Shown: positions 1 to 8,952, numbered from the stretch's first letter. The stretch is DNA of 64,000 bases from Bacillota bacterium (GCA_021791495.1 JAJYWN010000010.1:1-64000); one strand, 5' to 3'. The notes: generated from the letters alone by a model not told the origin. A program made the numbers and translations.

Positions 1-368
1 GCCTGCTCTCGCAGGTGGGCACCCTGCCGGAAATCATCCGTTTCCCCATCCAGCCAGACCGCCAGGGGGTCTACTTCAGGTCTCCGCCGTTACTGGGCTC
101 CCAAAACGTTGGTGTTGGCTTAACAACGCCCGGTGAATCACGCACACAGCAGGGCTCGTTTCCGATAGACGGCTTGTTCGCAAACCCTTGCCGCTGTTAA
201 TTTTTCCGACTTTTATGATAGCATGCGGCCGAGCAGCCGGGCAAGTACCAAACGTTTCTTCGGCATTACGGTCTAGCTGCGATAACGGCGCTCAAAAGGC
301 GGACAAACCCTGCTCAAACAAGGCTCGCGCTGAATGTTCGGTGCGGCGCACGAGTCGCAGGCAGCGAG
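1..368. other. Window-edge region without a convincing gene
   Basis: No gene with a start, ribosome binding site and family motif is visible. The third forward frame is open from the window edge to a stop at about 200. Its first 40 or so codons read like protein, so it could be the 3' end of a gene cut by the window edge, but I recognise no family. From about 195 on the sequence is less GC-rich and looks intergenic. Confidence 0.35.
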
Positions 369-1169
369 CTATTGGCGTTGACCTAGAAGACCCCGGAGCT
401 CGCCGACGGCTCCGATGCCGTACTCGACCATCCGGTCGAAGACGATCTTGCCTTTTTCGGCGCTGGCGCCGGTCGGGTCGGCCGAGGCTCCGTTATCGTA
501 GACCTCATCGCTGTAACGGTAAAGGCCCAAAGGAAAGCCCTGATACTGCACCCTGGTCGCGGAGAGGGTCTTAAGGGCCTCGGTGGTGGGTTTCCTGGTC
601 CCGGCTGCCACTCTGGACTCGTCCACTTGTCCGGGGAACAGGTGCATCATCACGGAAATGGTGGGTTCGGCCCCGTGGCCGAAGGCCTTGGCAGGGTTCT
701 CGTAGAGGTCTGGCATACCACGACCGAGGTGCATCGCCAGGCTCCAAGGGTAGATCATCCCCATGGAAACACCGTGACGATCAAGGATTTCGCGGGCCAC
801 GTTGTCACAGGACGCCTCGTTCCCACCGTGACTGTTCACAAGGACCAGCTTCTTGAAGCCATGGCCGATGAGCGCTTCGCAGACATCCCGGACCAGCGCT
901 TCGAAGGTGGAGGGGCGGATGGTGAGCGTTCCGGGGAAGTGCTTGAACTGGTGTGACAAGCCGTAGCAGACGGAAGGCGCGACCACGACGCCGTCGGAGG
1001 CGGCGGCCACTTCGATGGAGAACTGGCGGGCGACCACGTAGTCCGAACCCACCGGGCCGGCGGGGCCGTGCTGCTCCACCGTGCCGATGGGGATGAGCAC
1101 GACCGTGTCTTCCTTATCGAGGTCCCGCATGTCGGTCCAGGACATCTTCTCGATCTCCACTTTCTTCAC
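369..1169 (-). CDS. Creatininase family protein
   Basis: 266 aa, about the usual length of the creatininase/creatinine amidohydrolase fold, which hydrolyses cyclic amides or related C-N bonds at a binuclear metal site. Visible family motifs are EQHGP near residue 32, a downstream Asp (SDYVV), the GLSHQFKHFPGT segment, and SHGGN near residue 114 (usually NGHGGN). A late Glu follows GHGA. The GTG start has AAGGAGG about 10 nt upstream. It is the last gene of a minus-strand series after hisS, aspS and a methyltransferase gene. The exact substrate cannot be read; members also act in cofactor and riboflavin-type pathways. It has no metabolic partner beside it, so creatinine itself is unlikely. Confidence 0.8.
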   Translation of the reverse strand: MKKVEIEKMSWTDMRDLDKEDTVVLIPIGTVEQHGPAGPVGSDYVVARQFSIEVAAASDGVVVAPSVCYGLSHQFKHFPGTLTIRPSTFEALVRDVCEALIGHGFKKLVLVNSHGGNEASCDNVAREILDRHGVSMGMIYPWSLAMHLGRGMPDLYENPAKAFGHGAEPTISVMMHLFPGQVDESRVAAGTRKPTTEALKTLSATRVQYQGFPLGLYRYSDEVYDNGASADPTGASAEKGKIVFDRMVEYGIGAVGELRGLLGQRQ

Positions 1170-1210
1170 GCATCATGACCTCCTTCTCACTCGTTCCAGA
1201 GGGAAAACAT

Positions 1211-1747
1211 CTACCAGATGAACGGCACAAACATCTTCGTGTGCGTGGCATAGTCGGCATAGGCGCGCCCGAACTTCCGCAGGTTCTCCGCCTCTTCGGC
1301 GCGGGCGGACGCCCACGCGGCGGCGGTCGCTACCAGCGCCAGGAGGACACCGGTTGGAAAGAGCTCCTTTAGCACGGCGCCCCACACGAAATAGACCAAG
1401 GAGGCGTACATCGGATGGCGGATGTAGCGGTACGGCCCGGACTTGACTAGAACCGTGGTTTTCTCGGGCCAGCCTCGCGGCTTCCCCAAGCCCAGGAGAC
1501 GGCAAACGGCGTCAACTACAAGGTATATGGAGATGAGCAAGAAGGTCCAGGAGATCACGTGGAGCGGGGTCCACGGGGCAACAAACCATCCCTGGGGCTC
1601 CAGCACGACCAATGCCAGGGAAGCCTCCAAAGCAACCATCCTCCACAGGGTCCTCGGGACCGAGCCCATGGCACGCCACGTCCCAAAGGTGAGAAGGACG
1701 ACCGGAACGGAGTACAGCGCCAGTTCAAGCCATTGACGGCTCGACAT
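1211..1747 (-). CDS. Isoprenylcysteine carboxyl methyltransferase-like membrane protein
   Basis: 178 aa with about four to five hydrophobic segments. The signature GPYRYIRHPMY near residue 108 is typical of the ICMT/PEMT-type membrane methyltransferases, which bind S-adenosylmethionine at the membrane face. A second conserved region, EEAENLRKFG..YA.Y near residue 155, completes the family pattern. The ATG start follows GGGGAGGGG. It lies 33 bp after aspS on the same strand and is probably cotranscribed. The bacterial substrate is unknown; members methylate lipids or small molecules rather than prenylated proteins. Confidence 0.8.
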   Translation of the reverse strand: MSSRQWLELALYSVPVVLLTFGTWRAMGSVPRTLWRMVALEASLALVVLEPQGWFVAPWTPLHVISWTFLLISIYLVVDAVCRLLGLGKPRGWPEKTTVLVKSGPYRYIRHPMYASLVYFVWGAVLKELFPTGVLLALVATAAAWASARAEEAENLRKFGRAYADYATHTKMFVPFIW

Positions 1748-1780
1748 ACGCGCCCCTCCCCTAGCCTGCGTTCCGAGATG

Positions 1781-3802
1781 TCAGGACTCGATGGTCTTGA
1801 TCTTCAACTCCGCTAGCTGCTTCTGGTCCACCGTGGACGGTGCCGCCGTCATCAAGTCCGTGGCGCTGGCCGTCTTCGGGAAGGCAATGACCTCGCGGAT
1901 GCTGGGCGCGCCGGCCATGAGCATCACCATGCGGTCCAGGCCGAAGGCGATACCCCCGTGCGGCGGGGTGCCGAATTCGAAGGCGTCAAGGAGGAACCCG
2001 AAGCGCGACCGCGCCTCCTCCTTCCCCAGACCGATGGCCTGGAAGACCCGCTCTTGCACGTTGCGCCGGTGGATGCGGATGCTGCCGCCGCCCAGCTCGA
2101 CGCCGTTCAGGACCAGGTCATAGGCTTTCGCCCTCACCGAAGCCGGCTCGCTCTCCAGGCGCGGCAGGTCTTCATCCATAGGTGAGGTAAAGGGGTGGTG
2201 CATGGCCACCAAGCGCCCTTCCTCCTCGCTGTACTCGAACATGGGGAATTGGGTGACCCAGGTGAAAGCCCAGGTAGCATCGGCTCCGGCGCCGGCCGGA
2301 ATGAGGTTCAGCCGCCGCGCCAGCTCCAGGCGCAAGGCGCCGAGGCTCCGCGACGCCACCTCTCCCCCGTTCGCCCCACCCGCGGCGACGAAAAAGACCA
2401 TGTCGCCAGCCTTCGCTCCCACCCTGACCAGGAGTTCGCCCAGGACGGCGTCGCTAAAGAACTTGGCGATGGGCGAGCGGACAACTTGGTGGTGGCCGCT
2501 CCCTTCGCCGCCGGAACGCTCCGCCGGGCTAAGCCCGGCTGTGCTGGCGGCTACAGGACCCCGGCCCCCACGCCCGAACTCGGTGGGGGCCGTTCCCTCC
2601 GCCGCCTGAACGCTCCGCCGGGCTAAGCCCGGCTGCGCTGGCTGCTGCAGGACCCCGGCCCCCACACCCCCTCTATCTTCCACGGCCATCCAGGCCAATC
2701 CCTTGGCGCCCAGGGCCGCCACGACCGGTGTCAGTTCGTCCACCTCTCGCCGCGAGAACCCGCCGGCGCCCGGCGCCACCACGGCCTTCACGCGGCCCCC
2801 GCCTCCCACTGCCGACTTGAACACCCCGAAGTCGGACTGGACGGCCACCTCGGACACGTCCACGATGGGCAGGCCGAAACGAAGATCCGGCTTATCGCTG
2901 CCGTACTTATCCATGGCGTCGGTGTAGGTCATCCGGGGGAAAGGCACCTTCAGTTTCACGCCCAGGACCTTCTCGAAGACCTCGGCCACCATCTCCTCGA
3001 CGATGGCCCGTACGTCCTCTTCCTCGACGAAAGACATTTCCACATCTATCTGAGTGAACTCCGGCTGCCGGTCGGCGCGCAGGTCCTCGTCGCGGAAGCA
3101 GCGCACGATCTGGATGTAGCGCTCGAAACCGCCGACCATCAAGAGCTGCTTGAAGAGCTGCGGCGACTGCGGCAGGGCGTAGAAGCGCCCCGGATTCACC
3201 CTGCTCGGGACCAGGTAGTCGCGAGCGCCCTCGGGCGTGCTCCGGGTGAGCATCGGCGTCTCGATTTCGATGAAGCCGTGGCGGTCGAAGAAGTCGCGTA
3301 CCGCCTTGACGATCCTGTGCCTTAGCATGATGCGCCCCTGCAAGTCGGGTCGCCGTAAATCGAGATACCGGTACTTCAACCGCACCGTTTCGTCGGTATC
3401 GACGTCTTCGGTAATGTAGAAGGGCGGCGTGGCGGCCGGGTTCAGGATCTGCGCCTCCGCCGGCAGCACTTCGATCTCACCCGTCGCCAGCTTGGGGTTC
3501 ACGGCGCCGGGCGCGCGGGCGGCGACGCGCCCACGTACGGACAGAACGAACTCGCTCCGTGCCTGGTCGGCCACGCGATGGGCTTCCGGCGCCTTCTCAG
3601 GGTCGACTGTCACCTGGACGACGCCGCCGCGGTCCCGCAGGTCGATAAAAATCAGCCCGCCAAGGTCGCGCCGGCGCTGCACCCACCCGTTTAACACGAC
3701 CTCTTTCCCGACATCGGCCGCAGTCAGTTCGCCGCACCAGCGGGTCCTCTTCCAACCGGTTGCCCCGGCCTTCTCTGCCGCCTTCTCCCCTGCCTTGCTC
3801 AT
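1781..3802 (-). CDS. aspS: Aspartate--tRNA ligase with an internal insertion
   Basis: 673 aa, longer than the roughly 590 aa typical of bacterial AspRS, the class II synthetase that charges tRNA with aspartate. The order is an N-terminal OB-fold (GWVQRRRDLGG near residue 40), class II motif 2 (CFRDEDLRADRQPEFTQ), the bacterial GAD insert domain, and motif 3 (FGLDRMVMLMAG) near the C-terminus. About 65 extra residues (about 370-440) split the GAD domain between MAVED and the conserved SPIAKFF. They are encoded by a duplicated palindromic DNA segment (see the repeat entry). The ATG at 3802 was preferred over an upstream start because GGGGAGG lies 11 nt before it and because it clears hisS, which ends 19 bp upstream. 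Confidence 0.97.
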   Translation of the reverse strand: MSKAGEKAAEKAGATGWKRTRWCGELTAADVGKEVVLNGWVQRRRDLGGLIFIDLRDRGGVVQVTVDPEKAPEAHRVADQARSEFVLSVRGRVAARAPGAVNPKLATGEIEVLPAEAQILNPAATPPFYITEDVDTDETVRLKYRYLDLRRPDLQGRIMLRHRIVKAVRDFFDRHGFIEIETPMLTRSTPEGARDYLVPSRVNPGRFYALPQSPQLFKQLLMVGGFERYIQIVRCFRDEDLRADRQPEFTQIDVEMSFVEEEDVRAIVEEMVAEVFEKVLGVKLKVPFPRMTYTDAMDKYGSDKPDLRFGLPIVDVSEVAVQSDFGVFKSAVGGGGRVKAVVAPGAGGFSRREVDELTPVVAALGAKGLAWMAVEDRGGVGAGVLQQPAQPGLARRSVQAAEGTAPTEFGRGGRGPVAASTAGLSPAERSGGEGSGHHQVVRSPIAKFFSDAVLGELLVRVGAKAGDMVFFVAAGGANGGEVASRSLGALRLELARRLNLIPAGAGADATWAFTWVTQFPMFEYSEEEGRLVAMHHPFTSPMDEDLPRLESEPASVRAKAYDLVLNGVELGGGSIRIHRRNVQERVFQAIGLGKEEARSRFGFLLDAFEFGTPPHGGIAFGLDRMVMLMAGAPSIREVIAFPKTASATDLMTAAPSTVDQKQLAELKIKTIES
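2515..2665. repeat. Direct repeat with palindromic core inside aspS
   Basis: Two 57-bp copies (2515-2571 and 2609-2665) differ at three positions and are offset by 94 bp. Each contains the hairpin core GCCGGGC-TAA-GCCCGGC (2523-2539 and 2617-2633). Because 94 is not a multiple of three, the copies are translated in different frames: one gives ..VLQQPAQPGLARRS.., the other ..GPVAASTAGLSPAER... Both stay open. No further copy was noticed in the window by eye. Confidence 0.85.
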
Positions 3803-3821
3803 CTTGACGAAAGCCTCCCCG

Positions 3822-5156
3822 CTACTCCCGCGGCGCCAGGGCTCTCCCCAGCTCGGCCGCGTCCAGCCGCACCTCACTCTGCTGCCCGCTGGCCATATCC
3901 TTCAATGTTACGACGCCCTTGGCCAGTTCGTCGTCGCCGATGATGGCCACGAACCGGGCGCCGAGGCGCCCCGCGTACTTCATCTGGCTTTTCAGGCTCC
4001 GGCCCAGGTAGTCTGTCTCCGCCGCATACCCGGCGTGCCGCAGCTGATACAGGATTGGCAACGCCGCGTCCACCGCCGCCGGCCCCATGGTGGCCAGAAA
4101 GACGTCCACCGGCGCCGCGCCCGGAACGGCCTTCCCCAAGGCTTCGAGGTGCAACACCAACCGTTCGATGCCCAGCCCGAAACCGACTCCCGGCACCGGG
4201 TCGCCGCCCATCATCTGCACCAGACCGTCGTAGCGCCCGCCGCCACACACCGTGTTCTGGGACCCCAGGTGCGGGGACTGAATCTCGAAAACCGTTTTGG
4301 TGTAGTAGTCCAGGCCACGCACGATCCGCGTGTCCACCACGAAAGGCACGCCGAACCGCGCCAGCAGTTCCCGCACCCGCTGGAAGTGGGCGCGGCAGTC
4401 GTCGCACAGGTGATCCAGCATCCCCGGCGCCTTGGACGTCACCGGGTGGCAGTCGGGGTTCTTGCAGTCCAGCACGCGCATGGGGTTCCGGTGCAGTCGT
4501 TCCCGGCAGGTCTCGCAGAGCTCATCGGCGTGCGGCTCCAGGTAGGCCACCAGCTTCTCGCGGTAGGTGGCCCGGCACGTGGGGCAGCCCATGCTATTGA
4601 TGTGAACGACCAAGTCGGCCTCGGCGGCGGCCGCGTTCGCCTTGGCATCCACCTTGGCGCCGGGTTTCCATTCCGTCAGTCCAAGCCGCGAGAACAGCTC
4701 CATGGCCAGCATGATGACTTCCACATCGGCCTCGGCCCCCGCCACGCCGAAGACCTCCACCCCGAACTGGGTGTGCTGGCGCAGCCGCCCCGCCTGCGGC
4801 CGCTCATAACGGAAAATCGGGCAGATGTAATAGACCTTGGTCGGCTGCGGCTGGGCGTAGAGGCCGTCCTCCAGGAAGGCGCGCACCACCGGCGCTGTCC
4901 CTTCCGCCCGCAGCGTAATGCTCCTGTCTCCGCGGTCGTTGAAGGTGTACATCTCCTTCTGGACGATGTCGGTAGCCTCGCCCACGGCGCGCGAGAAGAG
5001 CTCAGTATGTTCGAAGACGGGCGTCCGGATCTCGGCGTAGCCGAACTGGTGGGCCAGCCGGCGCATGACCCCTTCGATGTAGTGTAGTTTCTCGACTTCA
5101 CCGGGCAGGACGTCGGTCGTCCCGCGCGGGCGGTTCGTCAGTAACTGCATCGGCAT
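3822..5156 (-). CDS. hisS: Histidine--tRNA ligase
   Basis: 444 aa, normal for bacterial HisRS. Class II motif 2 is in the TLRAEGTAPVVRAFLE region near residue 81 (the usual LRPEGT has Ala for Pro here). The histidine-binding signature RGLDYYTKTVFE is near residue 280, motif 3 lies around GFGLGIERL, and an anticodon-binding domain follows. A Cys-rich stretch near residues 188-250 (CPTC, CETC, CDDC) is the insertion commonly seen in Firmicutes HisRS and could bind zinc. It is the first gene of the hisS-aspS series. A sigma-A-like promoter lies about 100 bp upstream. The leader is too short for a T-box, which some Firmicutes hisS genes carry. Confidence 0.97.
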   Translation of the reverse strand: MPMQLLTNRPRGTTDVLPGEVEKLHYIEGVMRRLAHQFGYAEIRTPVFEHTELFSRAVGEATDIVQKEMYTFNDRGDRSITLRAEGTAPVVRAFLEDGLYAQPQPTKVYYICPIFRYERPQAGRLRQHTQFGVEVFGVAGAEADVEVIMLAMELFSRLGLTEWKPGAKVDAKANAAAAEADLVVHINSMGCPTCRATYREKLVAYLEPHADELCETCRERLHRNPMRVLDCKNPDCHPVTSKAPGMLDHLCDDCRAHFQRVRELLARFGVPFVVDTRIVRGLDYYTKTVFEIQSPHLGSQNTVCGGGRYDGLVQMMGGDPVPGVGFGLGIERLVLHLEALGKAVPGAAPVDVFLATMGPAAVDAALPILYQLRHAGYAAETDYLGRSLKSQMKYAGRLGARFVAIIGDDELAKGVVTLKDMASGQQSEVRLDAAELGRALAPRE

Positions 5157-5256
5157 CGCCCAAGCCCCTCCCCACTCACACGCATAAAACCCCTTCTATC
5201 TCGCACGAAGCCCGACCGCCCGACCTTCCGGCCGAAGGACTCCGCTGCTAGTCCAT

Positions 5257-5285
5257 AGAATACCTGTTTCACCCTCTTTTGTCGA
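5257..5285 (-). promoter_or_regulatory. Sigma-A-like promoter of hisS-aspS
   Basis: On the minus strand TCGACA (5285-5280) and TATTCT (5262-5257) are separated by 17 bp, matching the -35/-10 consensus at 5/6 and 4/6 positions. The predicted leader before hisS is about 95 nt. Confidence 0.5.
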
Positions 5286-5302
5286 GGTGACCCAAGGTCC
5301 AG

Positions 5303-6892
5303 ATGTCCGCCTTTCATCGCCCGGTCATCCGCCTGCGGCGCGGACTCGTCCCGTCGGCGGGGCTTCCGCCAGGGCAGCGTTTTCACAACCCCGTGCCGGG
5401 CGTTGTGCGCCTGGCCGTCTTCGCTTTCCTGATCGCTTTCGCAGCCATGCTTCTCTTCGTGTTCTCCCCCGGCAGCCTGGGCTTCACCAGACATGAGTAT
5501 GTGAACTCTGAAGTGTACTCCTTTAAGAAGTTGGACGTCCGCGGCACTTTCCTTCACCTGAGCGTCACTGATGGCCTGCTGATTCCCACCTATCGTGGGA
5601 AGCAGGTGTCGGGCGCCGTGCTCTTAGGAGCGGGCAATTTTACCTTGGACCTCCCGGCGGAGGTGGCGGACAAGGTGGCGACCGAACTCGGAACGGCGGC
5701 CACCACGGGATCGGCGGCGCCATCGGACACTTTCAAGACAGCCTACCTGCCACTCACCTACGAGAACCTGGAGACACTGAAAGACGACGCCAATGCCCAG
5801 AAGAAGGTGGACCCGGGAGATGCGGTCGATCTGGCGCGGCGCGTGGTGGAACAGAATCAGGCCGGCCGCGGCGCCGTCAAACTCTTCGGTGTCTCGCGGC
5901 AATTCCACGCCGCCCAGCAGGATGCGGTGGTCCTGTACGCCGACAAGCTGGGGCAAGTGCGGCTGGTGGAGGCGGAGAAATCCGTCTTGTCATTCTCCGG
6001 CGGCATGGTGGCCGCGAGCGGTGGGGCCGGCGGCCAACCGAACAACCAGCCCAGCGACACCGAGCACGTTTTCACCTTTGTCAATCCGGGAGCCCGCACG
6101 TCCTTCTTCCACCTAGGACGGGCTAACCAAGGGAACGTGGTCCTCTCGGTGATCCTCTTTGCCGCCATGGCGGCCTTGCTTTTCTTCTTGGTTCTTGTCC
6201 TCACCATTGACTTGGAGGCTCCGGCCGTGCCGGACCCGGGCCCTCTGGTCGATAATCCGTGGGCCATCCTGGCCCTGGTGGGAGTGGACATTGCCCTGAT
6301 GGCCACCGTGCAACTGCTGAAAGCCGGGCGCGTGGCCCAGGCCGCACCCGGCGTCTTGGTGGCAGGCGGCGCGGTGGCCCTCCTTTACCGGGCCGGGCGC
6401 CGATACCGCCGGCGTCACCCTTGGGCCATGGCCGTGGGTTTCCTCGGCCTTACCAAGGCCAACCTCTGGCGCTCCCTCTTTGTGGGGCTTTGGCTGGGCG
6501 TTCTGTCCGTCACTGCCGGCGCCGTCGCCTTCCCCGCGGGCGTGCAGGCTCTCACGGCGAAGCAGGTGTTTGCCAGCGCGGCCTGGGCTTTCCTGGCGGT
6601 CGGAGTGGGCCGTACCGGGTTCTACCACGGCTATGTCCAGAGTTTCCTGACGCTCCGGCTGGGGCCGAGGCAAGCGGTGTGGGCGACGGCCGCCATATCC
6701 GGGCTGGCCTACATGGTCCCGCGGCTGGCAACGGCTGGGGCCCTCACGCTCCCGCTGCTCCTCGAGACCATCGTAGTGGTACCGGCCACCACTGCCTTGA
6801 ACGGTTACCTCTTCCTCCGCACGCACAATCTGGCGGGGCCGGTGCTGTCGCGGTCGTTGCTGGAGTTCTTGCCGGCGGTGCTCAAATACTAG
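5303..6892 (+). CDS. CPBP-like polytopic membrane protein with extracytoplasmic domain
   Basis: 529 aa. A transmembrane segment at about residues 33-55 is followed by an extracytoplasmic region of about 220 residues. A second membrane block from about residue 275 has roughly seven segments. The C-terminal block resembles the CPBP (CAAX protease / bacteriocin-processing, Abi) fold: VGVGRTGFYHGYVQSFL near residue 432 aligns with the motif normally reading EExxxRGxxQ, and NGYLFLRTHN near 500 with the later motif. The paired catalytic glutamates are absent (Gly-Arg instead), so peptidase activity is doubtful. It is transcribed away from hisS. The function is unknown; a membrane-protein chaperone-like or regulatory role is possible. 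Moderate confidence in the fold, low in activity. Confidence 0.55.
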   Translation: MSAFHRPVIRLRRGLVPSAGLPPGQRFHNPVPGVVRLAVFAFLIAFAAMLLFVFSPGSLGFTRHEYVNSEVYSFKKLDVRGTFLHLSVTDGLLIPTYRGKQVSGAVLLGAGNFTLDLPAEVADKVATELGTAATTGSAAPSDTFKTAYLPLTYENLETLKDDANAQKKVDPGDAVDLARRVVEQNQAGRGAVKLFGVSRQFHAAQQDAVVLYADKLGQVRLVEAEKSVLSFSGGMVAASGGAGGQPNNQPSDTEHVFTFVNPGARTSFFHLGRANQGNVVLSVILFAAMAALLFFLVLVLTIDLEAPAVPDPGPLVDNPWAILALVGVDIALMATVQLLKAGRVAQAAPGVLVAGGAVALLYRAGRRYRRRHPWAMAVGFLGLTKANLWRSLFVGLWLGVLSVTAGAVAFPAGVQALTAKQVFASAAWAFLAVGVGRTGFYHGYVQSFLTLRLGPRQAVWATAAISGLAYMVPRLATAGALTLPLLLETIVVVPATTALNGYLFLRTHNLAGPVLSRSLLEFLPAVLKY

Positions 6893-6913
6893 GCAGTCCG
6901 AATTCCCGAGGCC

Positions 6914-8383
6914 CTATGTCTGCGTTCCGGCGGCCGCAACCCCGCCCGCGTGGGTTCGCGCAGCACTAGCTCCCGAAGTTTCTTGAGCCTCGATCCGGCG
7001 CAAAACGTGGAGGACACCCGCGCCCGCCAAGCGTATGCCGGCCAGGGTGAGGAAGGACCAGAACCAGCCCAGCTCCGAGAGGATGGCTACACCGGCGATG
7101 GGCGCCAGCATCGCCGATATGTTGGCGATAGTGGTATGATAGGCGATGAAAGAGGTCCGTTTCCCTTCGGGAGCCACTTCCAGCAGGTAATTCAGGAGGC
7201 AGAGGTTGAGCCCCGAGAAGAACCCTTCGGTCACAAGGCTGCTGAGCGCGACCTGCTGGATGTTCCGGGAGAAAGCGTAGGCGACGGGTACCAGGAAGAT
7301 GCCCGTACTTGACATGGCCAGGGCCCAGAGGTTCCCTTTTCGCTCTGCGAGCCGCGCCCAGATATACCAGCCGAAAAGGCTGCCGATGGTAGCCATTAGG
7401 TTGACCATGCTGATCCAGAAGTTGTTAGCCCCAAAATGCTTGACCTGTCCGAGGGTAAGAACCGGCCAAGAGGCCTGCCACATGAAGTAGAAGAGGAACG
7501 AGGCCACGACGAAACGGACGAACCGCTTCTCGGCCCGGATTTCGCGGATAGATTCGGCGGCCGCCGCCAGCATACCCGGACGACCATGGCCGTGCTCAGT
7601 AGCGGGGGCTGGCCCGGAGGCTGGCGCGGAAGCCGGTGCGGAAGCCGGTGCGGCCCCGGTCGTGGAGCCGGCCGGGCCGCCGGCGGCCCCGGCGCCCGCT
7701 GAGGCGATGGCGCCGGCGCGCCCCTTGGTGGTATCCGCGGTCGTGCCTTCACTTATCTTCGAGAACACCCAAATCTCCGCCATCCCGAGGACGAAAGCTG
7801 TGGCGAAGACGATCTGGTAGCCTACGGGGTATCGGACGATGTCCAAGAAACGGCCTGCTATCAACACCATCACGGTGCCAACTACCTGCATCAAGCGGCT
7901 GCGGGCGGCGAAGGCCGCGGCGCGCCGGTCAGGCGGGATGACGCGGGCGATCAGGGACTGCCAAGCTACGATGCTGGCCGACCCAGGCAAGTTCATGATA
8001 GCGACCACGGCGACCAAGAGCCAGGCACGCCGGTCTGGCGTGACAAAGGGGACCGCGGCCATGGCCAGCCAGAACACGCGGTTCGCCAGCATGAGCAGCC
8101 CCGTGATTCGCTTCTTCGTGGGGAATCGGTCCACCATCCGGGCCACGGGGATCATGGCCAGAAGGCTCATCACGGCTGGGAGGGACGAGAGTAATGCTAC
8201 CTGGAAGTTCGTGGCCCCGATGCGGACGGCGAAGATGCCGGTGAACGGCTGGACAAGGTTCGCTGCGGCGACGGAAATGGCGCCATGGGCGGTGTTGATC
8301 CAGATGTTGCGATTGAGCTGCGATATCTTCGACGGCCCCAGCCGGCTCCTAAGGTCAGCCGGCGGGCACCACAGCGATAGCAT
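6914..8383 (-). CDS. MFS transporter
   Basis: 489 aa from the chosen start, with about 12 hydrophobic segments in two halves, as in the major facilitator superfamily. The substrate is unknown. A loop of about 50 residues rich in Ala/Gly/Pro/Ser separates the halves (DNA about 7576-7729), longer and lower in complexity than usual. The ATG at 8383 is preferred because GGGGGA precedes it by 7 nt, whereas an upstream ATG at 8419 lies inside the extended -10 promoter and has no ribosome binding site. The gene converges with the CPBP-like gene. Confidence 0.85.
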   Translation of the reverse strand: MLSLWCPPADLRSRLGPSKISQLNRNIWINTAHGAISVAAANLVQPFTGIFAVRIGATNFQVALLSSLPAVMSLLAMIPVARMVDRFPTKKRITGLLMLANRVFWLAMAAVPFVTPDRRAWLLVAVVAIMNLPGSASIVAWQSLIARVIPPDRRAAAFAARSRLMQVVGTVMVLIAGRFLDIVRYPVGYQIVFATAFVLGMAEIWVFSKISEGTTADTTKGRAGAIASAGAGAAGGPAGSTTGAAPASAPASAPASGPAPATEHGHGRPGMLAAAAESIREIRAEKRFVRFVVASFLFYFMWQASWPVLTLGQVKHFGANNFWISMVNLMATIGSLFGWYIWARLAERKGNLWALAMSSTGIFLVPVAYAFSRNIQQVALSSLVTEGFFSGLNLCLLNYLLEVAPEGKRTSFIAYHTTIANISAMLAPIAGVAILSELGWFWSFLTLAGIRLAGAGVLHVLRRIEAQETSGASAARTHAGGVAAAGTQT

Positions 8384-8417
8384 CGACGGTTCCCCCAGGG
8401 GCACAAGTCCTTGAGGC

Positions 8418-8426
8418 ATTATAGCA
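8418..8426 (-). promoter_or_regulatory. Extended -10 promoter of the MFS gene
   Basis: The minus strand reads TGCTATAAT, an exact extended -10 element. The predicted transcript would start about 25 nt before the ATG at 8383, supporting that start. Confidence 0.5.
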
Positions 8427-8530
8427 TATTGTGCCAGCTAAGAGTGCTCATGGCCTTCCGATTTCGGTCAGTTGCCTTCCGGCAGACTTGGCCTCTCCGG
8501 AGGGGAAAGGGACGACGGTGCCCATACAGA

Positions 8531-8596
8531 ATGCTCAGTGAGAAGACTGAGCATCCCGCTGGACCACTCCACCATCGTGGGATGTCGAGCACGATG
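8531..8596 (+). promoter_or_regulatory. Two inverted repeats upstream of a small orphan gene
   Basis: ATGCTCAGT (8531-8539) and ACTGAGCAT (8546-8554) form a perfect 9-bp dyad with a 6-nt loop. CATCGTG (8573-8579) and CACGATG (8590-8596) form a second 7-bp dyad ending 14 bp before the start of the 116-aa gene. They could be operators or leader hairpins; no T-run follows either. Confidence 0.4.
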
Positions 8597-8610
8597 ATAG
8601 GGTGATTACC

Positions 8611-8952
8611 ATGACCCAACCGGAGGGGACCGGTGCTCTGCAGGTGTCTTTCGCCCGGCGTACCGCGACACGCGAGCAGTTATCCGAGGTGGCACGGGGC
8701 CTTCTGAACCGATTTCTGGAAGAGCAGGGCCTAGAGGGTGACAGCGTGCAGGTCGCGGTCAAGGGCGGGGTTGCCATCGCTTCCGCAAGCCTGAGCTACT
8801 CGTCCCCCGATGGCGAGTCAGGGGTGGTTCTTGTCTGGTTCTTCGTAGAGAAGAAGCGTGGAGCCCTTGTGACATACAATCACCAAGGCGCCGGTGATAC
8901 CCAAGAGATTGAAATGGTCGTGCAAATAGTGGATTCAATTGCTTTTGACTGA
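8611..8952 (+). CDS. Hypothetical protein, 113 aa
   Basis: I do not recognise this family. The protein is soluble, with no signal peptide or membrane segment. A helical, charged N-terminal half (ATREQLSEVARGLLNRFLEEQ) is followed by a beta-rich half (VQVAVKGGVAIASASLSYS, VVLVWFFVEKKRGALVTY). The ATG at 8611 follows AGGGTG by about 5 nt; an in-frame GTG lies 9 nt upstream. It stands alone between the divergent MFS gene and the convergent MBL hydrolase. Base composition is slightly less GC-rich than its neighbours, and two dyads lie upstream. Confidence 0.6.
   Translation: MTQPEGTGALQVSFARRTATREQLSEVARGLLNRFLEEQGLEGDSVQVAVKGGVAIASASLSYSSPDGESGVVLVWFFVEKKRGALVTYNHQGAGDTQEIEMVVQIVDSIAFD

Noticed and set aside
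5157-5256. T-box leader for hisS
   Set aside because: The predicted leader is under 100 nt with no terminator and no T-box motif.
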